The notes under the pieces: generated by a model
What the model saw: only the letters and a program-made list of their open reading frames with translations
The model's database searches: none
What the model was told of the DNA's origin: nothing
Shown here: positions 19,778 through 29,274 of the stretch, piece after piece
Numbering within the stretch: the stretch's first letter is position 1
Layout of the letters: every line of letters begins with the position of its first letter
Translations under genes and position numbers: made by a program
From: Phytophthora sp. 'mugwort'
Taxonomy: Eukaryota; Oomycota; Peronosporomycetes; Peronosporales; Peronosporaceae
Direction: 5' to 3'
Length of the DNA stretch: 64,000 nt
Assembly: GCA_033558025.1 (NCBI GenBank)
Contig: JAUCEF010000001.1
Coordinates: forward strand, 124,001 to 188,000

Positions 19778-21199
19778 ATGAAGGTCGTCGTCGTCGGTTC
19801 CGGCATCGGCGGCACCTCCGCCGCCTACCACCTGGTCAAAGATGGCCACGAAGTTGTTCTACTCGAGAAGAACGCGACGCTGGGGGGCCACACGTACGAG
19901 ATGGAGATCGACGGCGAAATGGTGGACATTGGCTTCATGATGTTCGGCGATTCGAACCCCAACATCAAGGACTGGTTCAAGTCCCTGGGCATTACGCAAC
20001 CAGACGGCACCACCAAGAAGCGCATCCCAATGAGTCTCACGGTCACGTCGGACGTGGAAGGTGACATGCAGTTCTCGTCGCGCGCTCCGTTCCACGGCAG
20101 CATTTTCAACCTCTTCGACGCGCGCATCTGGCGCGTGCTCACAGACATCTACAAGTTCACGATGGATCTCATGACGATGCCCGTCAAGGAGAACATCACT
20201 ACGCGCGAATGGGCGGCCAAGGGTCGCTACTCGAACGAGTTCTTCCGCCATTACTTCCTCGCTTTCGTCTCGATTCTCTGGACAGTACCAAAGGACGACG
20301 TGCTGGACCTGCCCGTGACGCAGTTTCTTCGTTGCCTCAAGACGCACTCCAACTCGCTGTACATCCCGCTGTGGCAGGTGATTCTGGGCGCGCTGGGACG
20401 TCGCTCGGACCGTCCGAAGCATCTCTGGTGGTACATCGGCTCAGCATATCTCGAGCCTTTCCTCAAATTCTTCACGGAAGAGTACAATGGCACGGTTCGT
20501 TACAATGCTGCCGTGGACCAGGTTGAGAAGGGCGGCAAGGCCGTCATTCTCAAGAGTGGTGAGAGGATTGAGTGCGACCACGTCGTGCTCGCTACCCACG
20601 CCGACGAGAGTGCCGAGATGCTACGATGGAGCGAGAAGGCGTACCGCTCGCTTATGCGGTTCCACTTCCACAAAAGCATGATGTACGTACACCGCGACCC
20701 GATCATGCTGCCGCCGTCGAACAAGGTGTGGAGCAGCTGGAACGTTCTTATCACAAAGGACGAGCAGTACGTCCTCACGTACTGGATGAATCGTATCCAG
20801 CGCTTGAACAGCAAGAAGGACGTCTTCGTGACCATCACGCCGCATGACTTCCAGGGCAAGCGTCCTGCTCCTGAACAGACCATTTCCGCTTTCCGCTGGG
20901 ACCATCCGCGTCTGCTCGCGGACTGCATACCGCAGGATGAGATCATCCAGGAGGAGGGGATCACTCTCTCCGGTGCCTGGCTAGGCCGTGGTTTCCATGA
21001 GGATGGCTTCGTGGCTGGTCGCCGTGCTGCTGCAATCATCCGTGACCCGAAGCATAAGCGAACGGCGTTGTACGAAGACCCTGGTAACATCGCGACGCCG
21101 CCCGTGCCTCCTTTCGGTATCCCGCTGAGCTTCTACCTGGTCGGTGCGACTGCCGTTGGTCTGGTGGGCGTTGGCATCGCCACGTTGCTGCAGAAGTAA
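19778..21199 (+). CDS. FAD-dependent amine-oxidase-like oxidoreductase, copy 2
   Basis: This 473-residue paralogue of the preceding gene keeps the same architecture: KVVVVGSGIGGTSAAYHL at the start, HVVLATHADESA, YWMNRIQRLNSKKDVFVT and WLGRGFHEDGF. The two proteins are roughly 85-90% alike by eye over their length. Differences gather in the last 25 residues, where copy 2 ends in ATLLQK instead of a longer tail, although both keep a hydrophobic C-terminal segment. The start is the ATG at 19778, which aligns with the start of copy 1. Retention of both frames without damage suggests both are used. Confidence 0.85.
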   Translation: MKVVVVGSGIGGTSAAYHLVKDGHEVVLLEKNATLGGHTYEMEIDGEMVDIGFMMFGDSNPNIKDWFKSLGITQPDGTTKKRIPMSLTVTSDVEGDMQFSSRAPFHGSIFNLFDARIWRVLTDIYKFTMDLMTMPVKENITTREWAAKGRYSNEFFRHYFLAFVSILWTVPKDDVLDLPVTQFLRCLKTHSNSLYIPLWQVILGALGRRSDRPKHLWWYIGSAYLEPFLKFFTEEYNGTVRYNAAVDQVEKGGKAVILKSGERIECDHVVLATHADESAEMLRWSEKAYRSLMRFHFHKSMMYVHRDPIMLPPSNKVWSSWNVLITKDEQYVLTYWMNRIQRLNSKKDVFVTITPHDFQGKRPAPEQTISAFRWDHPRLLADCIPQDEIIQEEGITLSGAWLGRGFHEDGFVAGRRAAAIIRDPKHKRTALYEDPGNIATPPVPPFGIPLSFYLVGATAVGLVGVGIATLLQK

Positions 21200-21356
21200 T
21201 AGAACACGACATTGTTTTTGGCATTGTGAGAGCACATGCGGAGTTAGGTAGCAGACTGTAACAGCGCCAAACAAAATGAGTTTCTATTGACAACTAGACG
21301 CCTTTGCTGCTACGAATAGCACGTTACTTATCCGACTTCGGGTGGCTTTGAGTGCG

Positions 21357-23065
21357 TCAGCCCAACGCAAAATCGGCGATAAGCGAAAGGTGGTCACTTG
21401 AGTGTTCGGTAGTCGGGAGCTCGTCGTGTGCGAACAGCAGTCGCGCGGGGATCATTTCCAATACGCCATGACAGTGCAGTGAGCCCCGAGTGTACCAGAT
21501 GTAGTCCACTGCACCTTTGGAGCCATTATGGAATGTCGTGAACTTCGGTTCACCAGTCGACTTTTTATCGGGTAACTGTGCGTACGCACTGGCGAACTCA
21601 AGCTGCGCAATGTCATAGGATCCTCCATGTTAGCCAGCTTTTCATCCTCAAACCGTGTAAATCGTAGAAGTATCTGACTTACTTCATGAGAGTACGTCGT
21701 ATTAGGTTTAAAAACTCGAAAATCATTCCTTTGAGCTCGGGCACTGTTAAACTTTCCGTAGGCAGTACCATTTCCACGATGACGGGTTCGATCATTTTCG
21801 TTAATCCGAGCTGCTTTCTACTCATACACGAGACGGCGTACCATTAGCATTATTGAAATTATGGTTGTCATCCCCCAACCAAAAGCAGAACGACATACCT
21901 TAAGTGCATAGGTATCCAGATTTTGACCGGACAGACCATAGCGTGAAAGCCCAGACGCATCCAGCTCCCCGGTAGATAAGAAGTGGTAAAGTGGGCTGTG
22001 TGGCGCTAGATTAAAATCCCCGGAGAATAGAACTGGCAGCACCGGATTGTGCTTTTGCCGTAAAGACGTCAAGTGCTTCAGCAACATATCCAGCTGGGCC
22101 AATTTGATCTCACCGCGCTGCATATTAAGAAACAAAACAGTGAAACATTAGAGCAACCAACGGGAGTGTAAAGTAGGCAACCGCAGCTTACGAACATTCG
22201 GATTGAACAACAAGTGCGTGTTGGCGACCACAAAACGAGCCGGTTCAGATCCATTGGCGCTGCTCTTAGCCTCCACCACTGCGGTCAACGCTATGTTATC
22301 GCGATTCAGCACAGGATGATCCGGCACGTGGTACTCAACCGGGTGCGAGGACACAATGCAGAACATGCTCCTCTTCACGAAGATCGCACAGCCGTCGTGT
22401 GTCGTCTCCCCCGTTCTGCCACAAAGAAACCAGCAAATCGACTATCACTCACTGTATTCCACACACAAAACTAACTCTTGTCTTAGCAGCAAACGCCCCC
22501 CCCCCTCCCCCCCACCTTCTCTTGTAGACACCTACAAAGCCCACCTCCTTCAATCTCGGCTCGAAGAAATCTTCGAAGTGGTCCACCTCTTGCAGATTCA
22601 CGATGTGCGGCGACCAGCGCAAAATTTCCTTCACCAGACGAGCGCCACGGTACTCCCAACTGCAAAGCAATAAAAATATGTAAGATAACTGGCTGTGAGT
22701 GATCACGAGCTACTGCATCAACTGACTCGTATTTCTGACGGCGCTTGGCGGGTTCAATCTCGCGGTCTTTCTGCACCAAATAGTCTACAGCAATTTAGAT
22801 TCACGTCAGCATCAACGTATTCGCTCTGTATATAGCGCAGTGTCGCTACTGGACCTGCCAGCACGTTGAACGACATGAAGCGGAAGGTGGAAGCCGGCGG
22901 GTCCTCGGCGCTTCGGGGTGGCGCATACCGCGTCCAGCGTCGGTGGATCAATCTTGATTCGCGAGGCATCATGCACTGCCGCTTCTCTTCGGCCTGTGAG
23001 CTGCTGCCAGCTCCTGCCGGCCGTCTCGAACGTTGCCGCGCCGCCGACGTGTCCTTCCTCTCCAT
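21357..23065 (-). CDS. ANGEL/CCR4-type endonuclease/exonuclease/phosphatase protein
   Basis: Seven exons join into 410 codons: 23065-22855, 22784-22727, 22659-22516, 22415-22196, 22117-21899, 21817-21683 and 21602-21357. Every junction keeps frame and uses GT and AG. The product carries the EEP nuclease signature in order: FRFMSFNVLAD, KYDWEYRGARLVKEI, NLQEVDHFEDFF with the metal-binding Glu, VANTHLLFNP, LFSGDFNLAPHSPLY, and the closing SDHLSLIADF with the catalytic Asp-His pair. The family includes poly(A) deadenylases and 2',3'-cyclic phosphatases (CCR4, nocturnin, ANGEL). The WEYRG start without leucine-rich repeats points to ANGEL-like members. Intron 3 contains long runs of G on the coding strand (22499-22513). 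It is divergent from RPB11, with 140 bases between the ATGs. Confidence 0.85.
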
Positions 23066-23205
23066 CAAAATGTCGAAAATGGGTTCAAGATGATTGTTCA
23101 ACTTTCTAAATGATGTGCAACACGTGGAATGGTGTATCTAACGCTAATTTAGGTGCACCAGCTAGGTGACCAGCAGTCGCATATTTGAGCTCTAAGAAGC
23201 AGGCG

Positions 23206-23635
23206 ATGAACGCTCCGAGCCGCAGCGACTCGTACCTGCTGCCCGAGGGCGCGCAGAAGGTGACGTACGAGAAGGACACCAAGATCTCTAACGCCGGCAA
23301 GTTCACCATCCTCCGCGAGGACCATACTATGGGCAACCTCATCCGCATGTGCGTACTACGTCGACTGCAGCGCTCTTGCCTGGCTTTACGTATTAACCCT
23401 CTCTCTTTTCCTGTACAGGCAGCTTCTGCGCGACCCGAACGTGACATTCAGCGGCTACCGCCACCCGCACCCGCTCATCCACGACATCATCGTGCGTGTG
23501 CAGACCAACGACGCGTCATCGCCAGTGGAGGCGTTGGCCAACTCTCTCGACGACCTGAGCACCGAGTTTGACGAGATTGCGCAGAAGTTCCGCCGCCTCA
23601 CAGGCAACTCCAAGGACCCCAGTTCCTTCAGTTAA
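23206..23635 (+). CDS. RPB11: RNA polymerase II subunit RPB11
   Basis: Two exons (23206-23348 and 23419-23635) encode 119 residues, close to human POLR2J (117). The intron is 70 nt, GTGCGT to TACAG, and splits the Met codon of LIRM|QLL. Diagnostic stretches are MNAPSRSDSYLLPEG at the start, FTILREDHTMGNLI, and LLRDPNVTFSGYRHPHPL followed by IIVRVQTND. RPB11 pairs with RPB3 in the assembly core of Pol II. The ATG at 23206 matches the family start exactly. An extension upstream uses only a TTG. Confidence 0.95.
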
Positions 23636-23791
23636 GTCAGCTCTTTCTCGGGGCATCTACCTTCGAGGCTCCGATCAGATTAGTTCACGACATTTCGACA
23701 AAGGACACACGGAAGTGCTTTAACGGTAAACCAGGATGTGCTGGCTGTTTCTTCATTGGGTCTATTACTGTATGGACAGGGAATGAGACTG

Positions 23792-26700
23792 TCAGTCTTC
23801 AAAGCGCAACTCCAGATGGCCCGTTTCAGCGTTCGGGTGCAGTAGCAGCGACATCGTAATGGCCTCAAGGTGCATCTGCTGCTCGATGAAAGTTTCGACT
23901 GCAAATTCACGCAGCAATTCGCGACTTTCGGCGTATTCTATTCGCCACTGTACTCCGTCATAAGGATCCCAGACCTCGAAGACTACCGCTTTGGCTACCG
24001 GAAGCACCTCAGCTCGAACACGGCAATACACGGCGCTAGATTCGCCATCTTTGTTGTGCTCGTTCTCGTCGTTTTTAAGACGGAGCACAGGCGACACAGC
24101 ACGGAATAAGCATCGGTCCAAAGTGATTTGAAATGCTGTTGCATTTGCTGTAGGAGTGATGGAACATCGTGCGCAGAGTGCTTTGATCAACACTGACCAA
24201 GGAGCCGCTCGATTCAGCTGGTGAATCTCGTTACTTGCTGCAGCGATAGCGCGGTAAAGCCCTTCGTGTTTCTTCTTACTGGATGGGGCTTTCGTCTTCG
24301 ATGCTTTTCCCTTGAAAGACGTTCGATTTGGTGCATAATTCACGGCAAACAAGGCCTGGCGAGTCTCCTTCATACTCTCGCACAGCTCAACGAAACGTTT
24401 TGCCACAGGTGACGTCGGAGGAGCTAGTTCTGGGACCAGTTGCTGCTGTTCATGACAAGTTTTCGTAAGTGCTAGCCACTCCAATCGCGAGAAAATAAAA
24501 CTCGAGCATCGCGAACAAGTGGTTGGATCATACAGCTCCAGTGAAAACGACTGGTTAGTGGCGTCAACTGTGTCCAAAGCATCGTTGTGGTCGAGTTCTA
24601 GCGCAAAAAGCGAGTATCGGACACGTTTTCCGGATATCCGACAGCCCCCAGAAGCCAGCAAAGTGCTGTAAGGTTGCATGTGTCTCCGTGCAAGCCACGT
24701 GCGCTGTCCTACTCGTAGTAGTCGCTTTGACGGAACTGTCGGTCGCAAAGTTGAGCCAACACTTTCCACCACTTCTTCACGTATTCGCTTCCGAGCCCTG
24801 TTTGCTCGTCGTTGGGCCCGTTCATCGTACGATTTCTCTTTTTCACTCACGCTCTGTAGCTGTTGGTTTAACTCGGTAAGCTGCGCTATAGCAGCCTTCA
24901 TGTCAGCTTTTAATGCCTGTCGTGCTGCCTTAAGAGCTCGTCGCTCATCGCGCAACCTTTTAGCGTCGACATTTGCACCTCCACCGCCTCCTGTCGCATC
25001 GATCTCTTCGATACGAATCTTATGTTCTTGATCCTTCTCATTCATCTCAGCAAGTTTTGCCTCTAGGTTTGTAACCTTTTGACGAATACCAACGCGCTCA
25101 GTCTCGGCGTCCTTGTGTAGTCGAAATTGGGTCATTTCCAGCTCCAATTGCAGCGAACATTGGCTATCTCGCAGCATTTTATTGAGTAATTCATCACGCT
25201 TTTGCTCCTGTGTCATCATCGGTGCTAACAGAGGAAGTGCACTCATCCCCGGTCCTTTTCGACCTCCACTTATCGCGAGCATCATGCGTGCATTCGGCCT
25301 GCTGTCTTCATATCCGTAAATCTCTAGTCGTGGCAGCAAACTTCGAGCCACTGACAACGTCTGCTCTGAGCTAAAACCAAATCGCAGGGAAGGATGCAGC
25401 TTCACGAGCGATGCAGCCTCCAGCAAACCGATTGTGAGTCGATATGTGATCGAAGAGCTTGGATTATATGCAGTAATGACGAGGTTTCGAGCTTGAGCAG
25501 GGAAATGGTAGATCGAAACGTAAAAGTGTCGACCTCGAAGCTTCCTCGTCTGGCACAAGACGCGATGTCGTGCTCGACGGGCTTTCCCAAGCAATGCAGC
25601 CAACTCTTCCAGACGTTGAGCTTCTTCCTGTCGCAATCGTTCCTCTCGTTCGAGTCGTCGTAGTGTAGATTCATTGAATTGAATCTCCGGTGAGATTTTT
25701 AAGACTTGCATCCTGGTTTTTAGAGTGTTCACGACATCTCCACGTGTGGAAGAATCGCCGCGAGAACTAATAACCCCGATGTTTGACTCGTCAGGATACT
25801 CAAAGTAGAGCAATGCGATAAGTTGATGCAGTAAATCCTGCTTTCTGCCTGGTACGAGCCACGCTTCACGCTCGGGATCGTCTTCTCCGACTCGGCAGAA
25901 CCACTCAATATCTGCCAGCGTCACGTGCAAAGAATATGTTCGACTTGTGGCCGGCTCGTACGCTTCTACGCGCAACCCTCGCGTCTTGTCCTTCTCAGCT
26001 AGACCAGCGCTATATATTCGTCCGTAAATGCCTTCACCAAATACTGAAACCACGCAATAACTACGAGTGATCAGCGCTCCTTGACCACGCAAAAGCACAC
26101 GATGAGGTCTTTTCATTGCGTATCTCGTCCATTTGCCACGGTTAGTTGCACTCGGAGCCCTTGTCATGTTCCAGGGTGTCGAGTGGACGTTGCCCCTCAC
26201 CAAGAAAGGGAGTTCATCCTGCAACCAGTTTTTATTGCGACTTCGAACAGGTTCACGCCATAGCTCAGCAGATAACCGTTCATACCCACGGTACTGCAGT
26301 GAATGGCATGGCATCAGAGCGATTTCATCACCACCTAAGCATTTTTTGGGTAATGCAACGAGTTGTAGAGCGTTGACTGGTAGGTTTGGCTTATTGATCT
26401 CCTGAAGCCGCACGAGCTGCTCCATCGCAACGGTAGGACTCCCATTGAGGTCAAGAAAGAGTCTTGGTCGCTCCAAAATCTGTAGTTCTAGCGGTGGCAG
26501 CGGTGATTTAGTACGATTTGACGCTGCCGTCTCGATCGAACGGGGACTGGACGACGGTAGTTGACGTTCTGCTAAATCCGCGATAAAGTTACTCAGCTTT
26601 TCGAGTCCTACGACATTGTGTCGTCCTGGAGAGGAAGAGGCTGGAAGTGGAGTTAGAATTTCACCAGGCAGCGGGCGCTTGCGTTGCTTGAGTCGTTGCT

Positions 26701-26899
26701 GCTTTGGTGACGACTTTTTCCAGAACTTCCAGTGCCATCGAGATACACTCAACGCCGCCGCTTCCCGCACACAATTGGGCGTATTCAACTTGCCAAGAGT
26801 TGGGCGGTCGTCCTCAAAGTCGTCGTCATTCTCATTGCGCTCGAGAGCAAGTTGGGGCAATTCACTAGACGCCTCTTTGGGTGAAGATGACACGTGCAT
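23792..26899 (-). CDS. Large protein with four copies of an unrecognised domain and a central coiled coil
   Basis: This is an intronless ORF of 1035 codons with an ATG start. I do not recognise the family. Four blocks of about 100 residues share a pattern of an aromatic strand, a Y/W-(E/N/D)-P turn, then an alternating strand and a Leu-rich helix. Their cores are VEAYEPATSRTYSLHV (about residue 330), ITAYNPSSSITYRLTI (about 480), LELYDPTTCSRCSSF (about 770) and FEVWDPYDGVQWRIEY (about 980). Between copies 2 and 3 lies a long charged coiled coil (about residues 580-720) containing a GGGGG hinge. The N-terminal 130 residues are basic and probably disordered. The repeat could be a C2-like beta sandwich, but this is a guess. 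No signal peptide or membrane segment is seen. Confidence 0.75.
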   Translation of the reverse strand: MHVSSSPKEASSELPQLALERNENDDDFEDDRPTLGKLNTPNCVREAAALSVSRWHWKFWKKSSPKQQRLKQRKRPLPGEILTPLPASSSPGRHNVVGLEKLSNFIADLAERQLPSSSPRSIETAASNRTKSPLPPLELQILERPRLFLDLNGSPTVAMEQLVRLQEINKPNLPVNALQLVALPKKCLGGDEIALMPCHSLQYRGYERLSAELWREPVRSRNKNWLQDELPFLVRGNVHSTPWNMTRAPSATNRGKWTRYAMKRPHRVLLRGQGALITRSYCVVSVFGEGIYGRIYSAGLAEKDKTRGLRVEAYEPATSRTYSLHVTLADIEWFCRVGEDDPEREAWLVPGRKQDLLHQLIALLYFEYPDESNIGVISSRGDSSTRGDVVNTLKTRMQVLKISPEIQFNESTLRRLEREERLRQEEAQRLEELAALLGKARRARHRVLCQTRKLRGRHFYVSIYHFPAQARNLVITAYNPSSSITYRLTIGLLEAASLVKLHPSLRFGFSSEQTLSVARSLLPRLEIYGYEDSRPNARMMLAISGGRKGPGMSALPLLAPMMTQEQKRDELLNKMLRDSQCSLQLELEMTQFRLHKDAETERVGIRQKVTNLEAKLAEMNEKDQEHKIRIEEIDATGGGGGANVDAKRLRDERRALKAARQALKADMKAAIAQLTELNQQLQSVSEKEKSYDERAQRRANRARKRIREEVVESVGSTLRPTVPSKRLLRVGQRTWLARRHMQPYSTLLASGGCRISGKRVRYSLFALELDHNDALDTVDATNQSFSLELYDPTTCSRCSSFIFSRLEWLALTKTCHEQQQLVPELAPPTSPVAKRFVELCESMKETRQALFAVNYAPNRTSFKGKASKTKAPSSKKKHEGLYRAIAAASNEIHQLNRAAPWSVLIKALCARCSITPTANATAFQITLDRCLFRAVSPVLRLKNDENEHNKDGESSAVYCRVRAEVLPVAKAVVFEVWDPYDGVQWRIEYAESRELLREFAVETFIEQQMHLEAITMSLLLHPNAETGHLELRFED

Positions 26900-26993
26900 C
26901 AGTCAGCGATAGTACGTTTTTAGGAGTCGCGAAACAACAAAGTCCCTGAACAAAGGTAGACATTATTAGTAAAATCGAATATATTAGAGAATT

Positions 26994-27464
26994 TCACGTC
27001 TTGGAGGAGCGGAGATGGCAGGCCGTTGCGACTACCTTTTCAAGGCAGCCATACACGCTCTTGTTTCCGGGTAAGAAAGAGCACTGTGCTCCATTAGGCA
27101 GGTCATGTTGAGCACGTGGGCATAGACCTTTGTGGTTGTCGGCATTGCAGTGGGGCCATCCGTAAACGCAAAAGCTCTTATTGACGTCGTGGACCAATAC
27201 CCGCGTCCCGTTGGATTCCAGGCAATCGTCACTATCTGTTTGTGTCATGGCTGTCTTGTTCAGAACAGCTACAACGGATGGTTGAGGGGTGTATGGAGAC
27301 CAATTGGCTGGATCGAGGGAGCTGCTGCTGTCGGTGGAGTTGAACGCAATGACAGGAATGAGTTCGGCAGTATCAGCGTGTGCAGAGGCGGAGCCCGAGG
27401 TAGCAACGACCACGAATACAATGACAATCTTGAGAGTGGCAGGTAGTTTCACCCTGGACCTCAT
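26994..27464 (-). CDS. Small secreted cysteine-containing protein
   Basis: The 156-residue product begins with a basic start and a strong hydrophobic core (IVIVFVVVATSG), with a likely signal-peptidase site after SASA near residue 28. The mature part has seven cysteines, six of them in the last 65 residues, and several N-glycosylation sequons (NST, NKT, NGT, NKS). No RxLR or LxLFLAK host-entry motif follows the signal peptide. It is therefore a candidate apoplastic or cell-surface protein of unknown role. The odd number of cysteines is unusual for a fully disulfide-bonded protein. Its 5' flank runs into the inverted repeat arm 149 bases upstream. Confidence 0.7.
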   Translation of the reverse strand: MRSRVKLPATLKIVIVFVVVATSGSASAHADTAELIPVIAFNSTDSSSSLDPANWSPYTPQPSVVAVLNKTAMTQTDSDDCLESNGTRVLVHDVNKSFCVYGWPHCNADNHKGLCPRAQHDLPNGAQCSFLPGNKSVYGCLEKVVATACHLRSSKT

Positions 27465-27906
27465 GGCTATCTGTTTTGGCTGAAATCGGTCGTGACGCTT
27501 TGTCGTGTACGTTTGAATGCCAATTTAATTGTGCCGGTTGCAATCTCGTGGAGCAGAGCAACTCTTGCGCGGAGAACATTTCTTGAGATTGGACGCAGTG
27601 GCGGAGTAGGCTGCTCGCTGGTCTGCCACCGCGCTGAAAGGCAGACGACAGCAGCAGCGCTTGTACTATCGCGTGGGAGGCGATCTATTTTCCGGCGACG
27701 ATCTCGGTGGGGTCTGCCAGCTCCGAACTAAACGAGGTCACTGCTGCGGTTTCGATCGCGGTCGTATGCGAGTGGGGTGTGCAACCTGCATCCTATTTTG
27801 GCTGTTGGCGTCGCCGGCGGTGGCATTTTCACCTTCCTGTCTAGCAAGAGATCACTGCTCGTCAGATATTTGAGCTGAGTGAAACGCAAATTTCTGACCA
27901 AAAGAG

Positions 27907-27979
27907 CGTCCTCGAGGGGACTCGAACCCCCAATCCCCGCCTTCGGAGGGCGATGCCTTATCCATTAGGCCACGCGGAC
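27907..27979 (-). tRNA. trnR-CCG: tRNA-Arg, anticodon CCG
   Basis: A 73-base cloverleaf can be drawn. The acceptor pairs GTCCGCG with CGAGGAC (one G-A mismatch at pair 5). The D arm is GCCT/AGGC. The anticodon stem CGCC/GGCG encloses the loop CTCCGAA, giving anticodon CCG for codon CGG. The T arm has loop TTCGAGT. The discriminator base is G, CCA is not encoded and there is no intron. An identical copy lies in the right arm. Confidence 0.93.
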
Positions 27980-28731
27980 ACATTATTATGGCTAAATCTG
28001 ATTGGATAAATAATGCTCACAAAGACTACGAACCGATAGCGAACGCGGTCCCGACTATGAATCACGACGGAAAATACGACCGGCCAGTAAGTACCATAGA
28101 CGATGCATTGCTGAACGATTTTTAACAGGGAAAATTCCAAATGGGGACTCGATTTGAAAGACATTTTCAAAGGGGGACTCACTCGAAAACAAAATCCTCT
28201 GAACTCTGTTTTAGCCTCCGCCGCCAGATCAAGATGGCCCCACAGAGGAGAGGACAGCACAAGATATGCAGAGCTAGATGAACTTCCAACGGAACAGTCG
28301 ACCACGAAGTAGGCGCGCCACGAGACGTTCGACGTGACGTCGACGTTGAGCTGCCGGTGCGACCTGAAGGAGCTGGCGTAGAAGTACAAAGGGTGTACGA
28401 ATCACGACAAGTTGTTCTCTCAATCCGCGGCCGTGGACGATCAGGCCAAGGTGTAGAGCAACATCAACGGCCAGTAGCACCGGGGCGTGCCGTTCTCGCG
28501 TAACTCGGTCAACGGAATAACAAGCTGCGTGGCGAATTCCTCCTGATGCTGGGCGAATATGTGGCGGCAGGCACCCGCACGCCGCAATCCATCTCGAAGC
28601 TGGCGCAGAAGATGGCGATCGTGTACAAGCAGGTAAACGAGACGACGCACACGCTAGAGACGCACTTCGTGAACATACAAAACACGGAGTTCACGGTGCA
28701 GGAAAGTGCTGTTCCCAACGACAAGCATACG

Positions 28732-28900
28732 TGTAACGGGGTTACATGAAGAGTGCTGAGCCACTCTTCATAATGGTGTACCCAAGTACCCCTATGTAGC
28801 CAACATCGTTTTGACGTCACTACAATGACGTCACGGATGGGTACCATATATGGTACAAGATCATCAGAACCACCCAATAGAATAACATCTAGGATACTTT
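28732..28900 (+). repeat. Truncated LTR-like sequence (left arm copy)
   Basis: The sequence begins TGTAACGGGGTTACATG and contains a hairpin (GAAGAGTG...CACTCTTC), two copies of the bZIP/CRE palindrome TGACGTCA at 28812-28819 and 28826-28833, and a perfect 16-base palindrome at 28841-28856. The TG start and promoter-like content suggest the 5' part of a Copia-type LTR. It is cut off at the inner edge of the arm. In the right arm the same sequence continues about 110 bases further. Confidence 0.5.
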
Positions 28901-29138
28901 ATAGGTGATTTACAGTTAGTATGTAAACGCATTAAAAGGAGATCACCTATAAATATATTCAGTCTTCTATCTACCGTTTTTTGGTAAGTCCCCTCAGGAA
29001 GGGAACTTGTGAACTGGCGTTCATCAAAGCGTTTGTATACTCTCTGGAAGTAGCACTTCCTGAGCCCACGATGTTGTGTGCCCCCGTCACAATACGGGCC
29101 CTGCTGCTCTGAAGCTCGCCGTGGACATGTGGCGCGAG

Positions 29139-29221
29139 AAGCTGATCACGGAGAAGTAGCGTAAAGCTGATCACGGAGAAGTGGCGTGAAGCTGATCACG
29201 GAGAAGTGGCGTGAAGCTGAT
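29139..29221. repeat. 25-bp tandem repeat, 3.3 copies
   Basis: The unit AAGCTGATCACGGAGAAGT plus six bases is repeated at 29139, 29164 and 29189 with a partial fourth copy. The units differ at two positions. It lies just inside the left end of the TTAA-flanked element. Confidence 0.8.
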
Positions 29222-29274
29222 GGAGTCGCGGCATCTGGACTAGCTTTTGCACTAGAACTTCGCAAAATTAATTC

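Larger units (their letters stand above)
27613..28900. repeat. Left arm of a 1,288-bp inverted repeat
   Basis: This segment is repeated in reverse complement at 40895-42182, with exactly the same length. Every stretch I compared base by base, and all the long open frames on both strands, are identical in the two arms. It contains a tRNA-Arg gene, a decayed coding-like region (about 28400-28730) and part of an LTR-like sequence (28732 to the inner edge). The open frames inside, such as 28274-28480 and 27958-28389 on the minus strand, have no recognisable family and I do not call them genes. Confidence 0.9.

Noticed and set aside
26994..27464. An RxLR or Crinkler effector
   Set aside because: The protein has a signal peptide but no RxLR/EER or LxLFLAK motif after it, so I call it only a secreted protein.
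27958..28389. A 143-codon ORF (and its twin at 41406-41837) as a protein gene in the arms
   Set aside because: It overlaps the tRNA gene, has no family match, and is kept identical only because the arms are identical. The opposite strand reads as decayed coding sequence.
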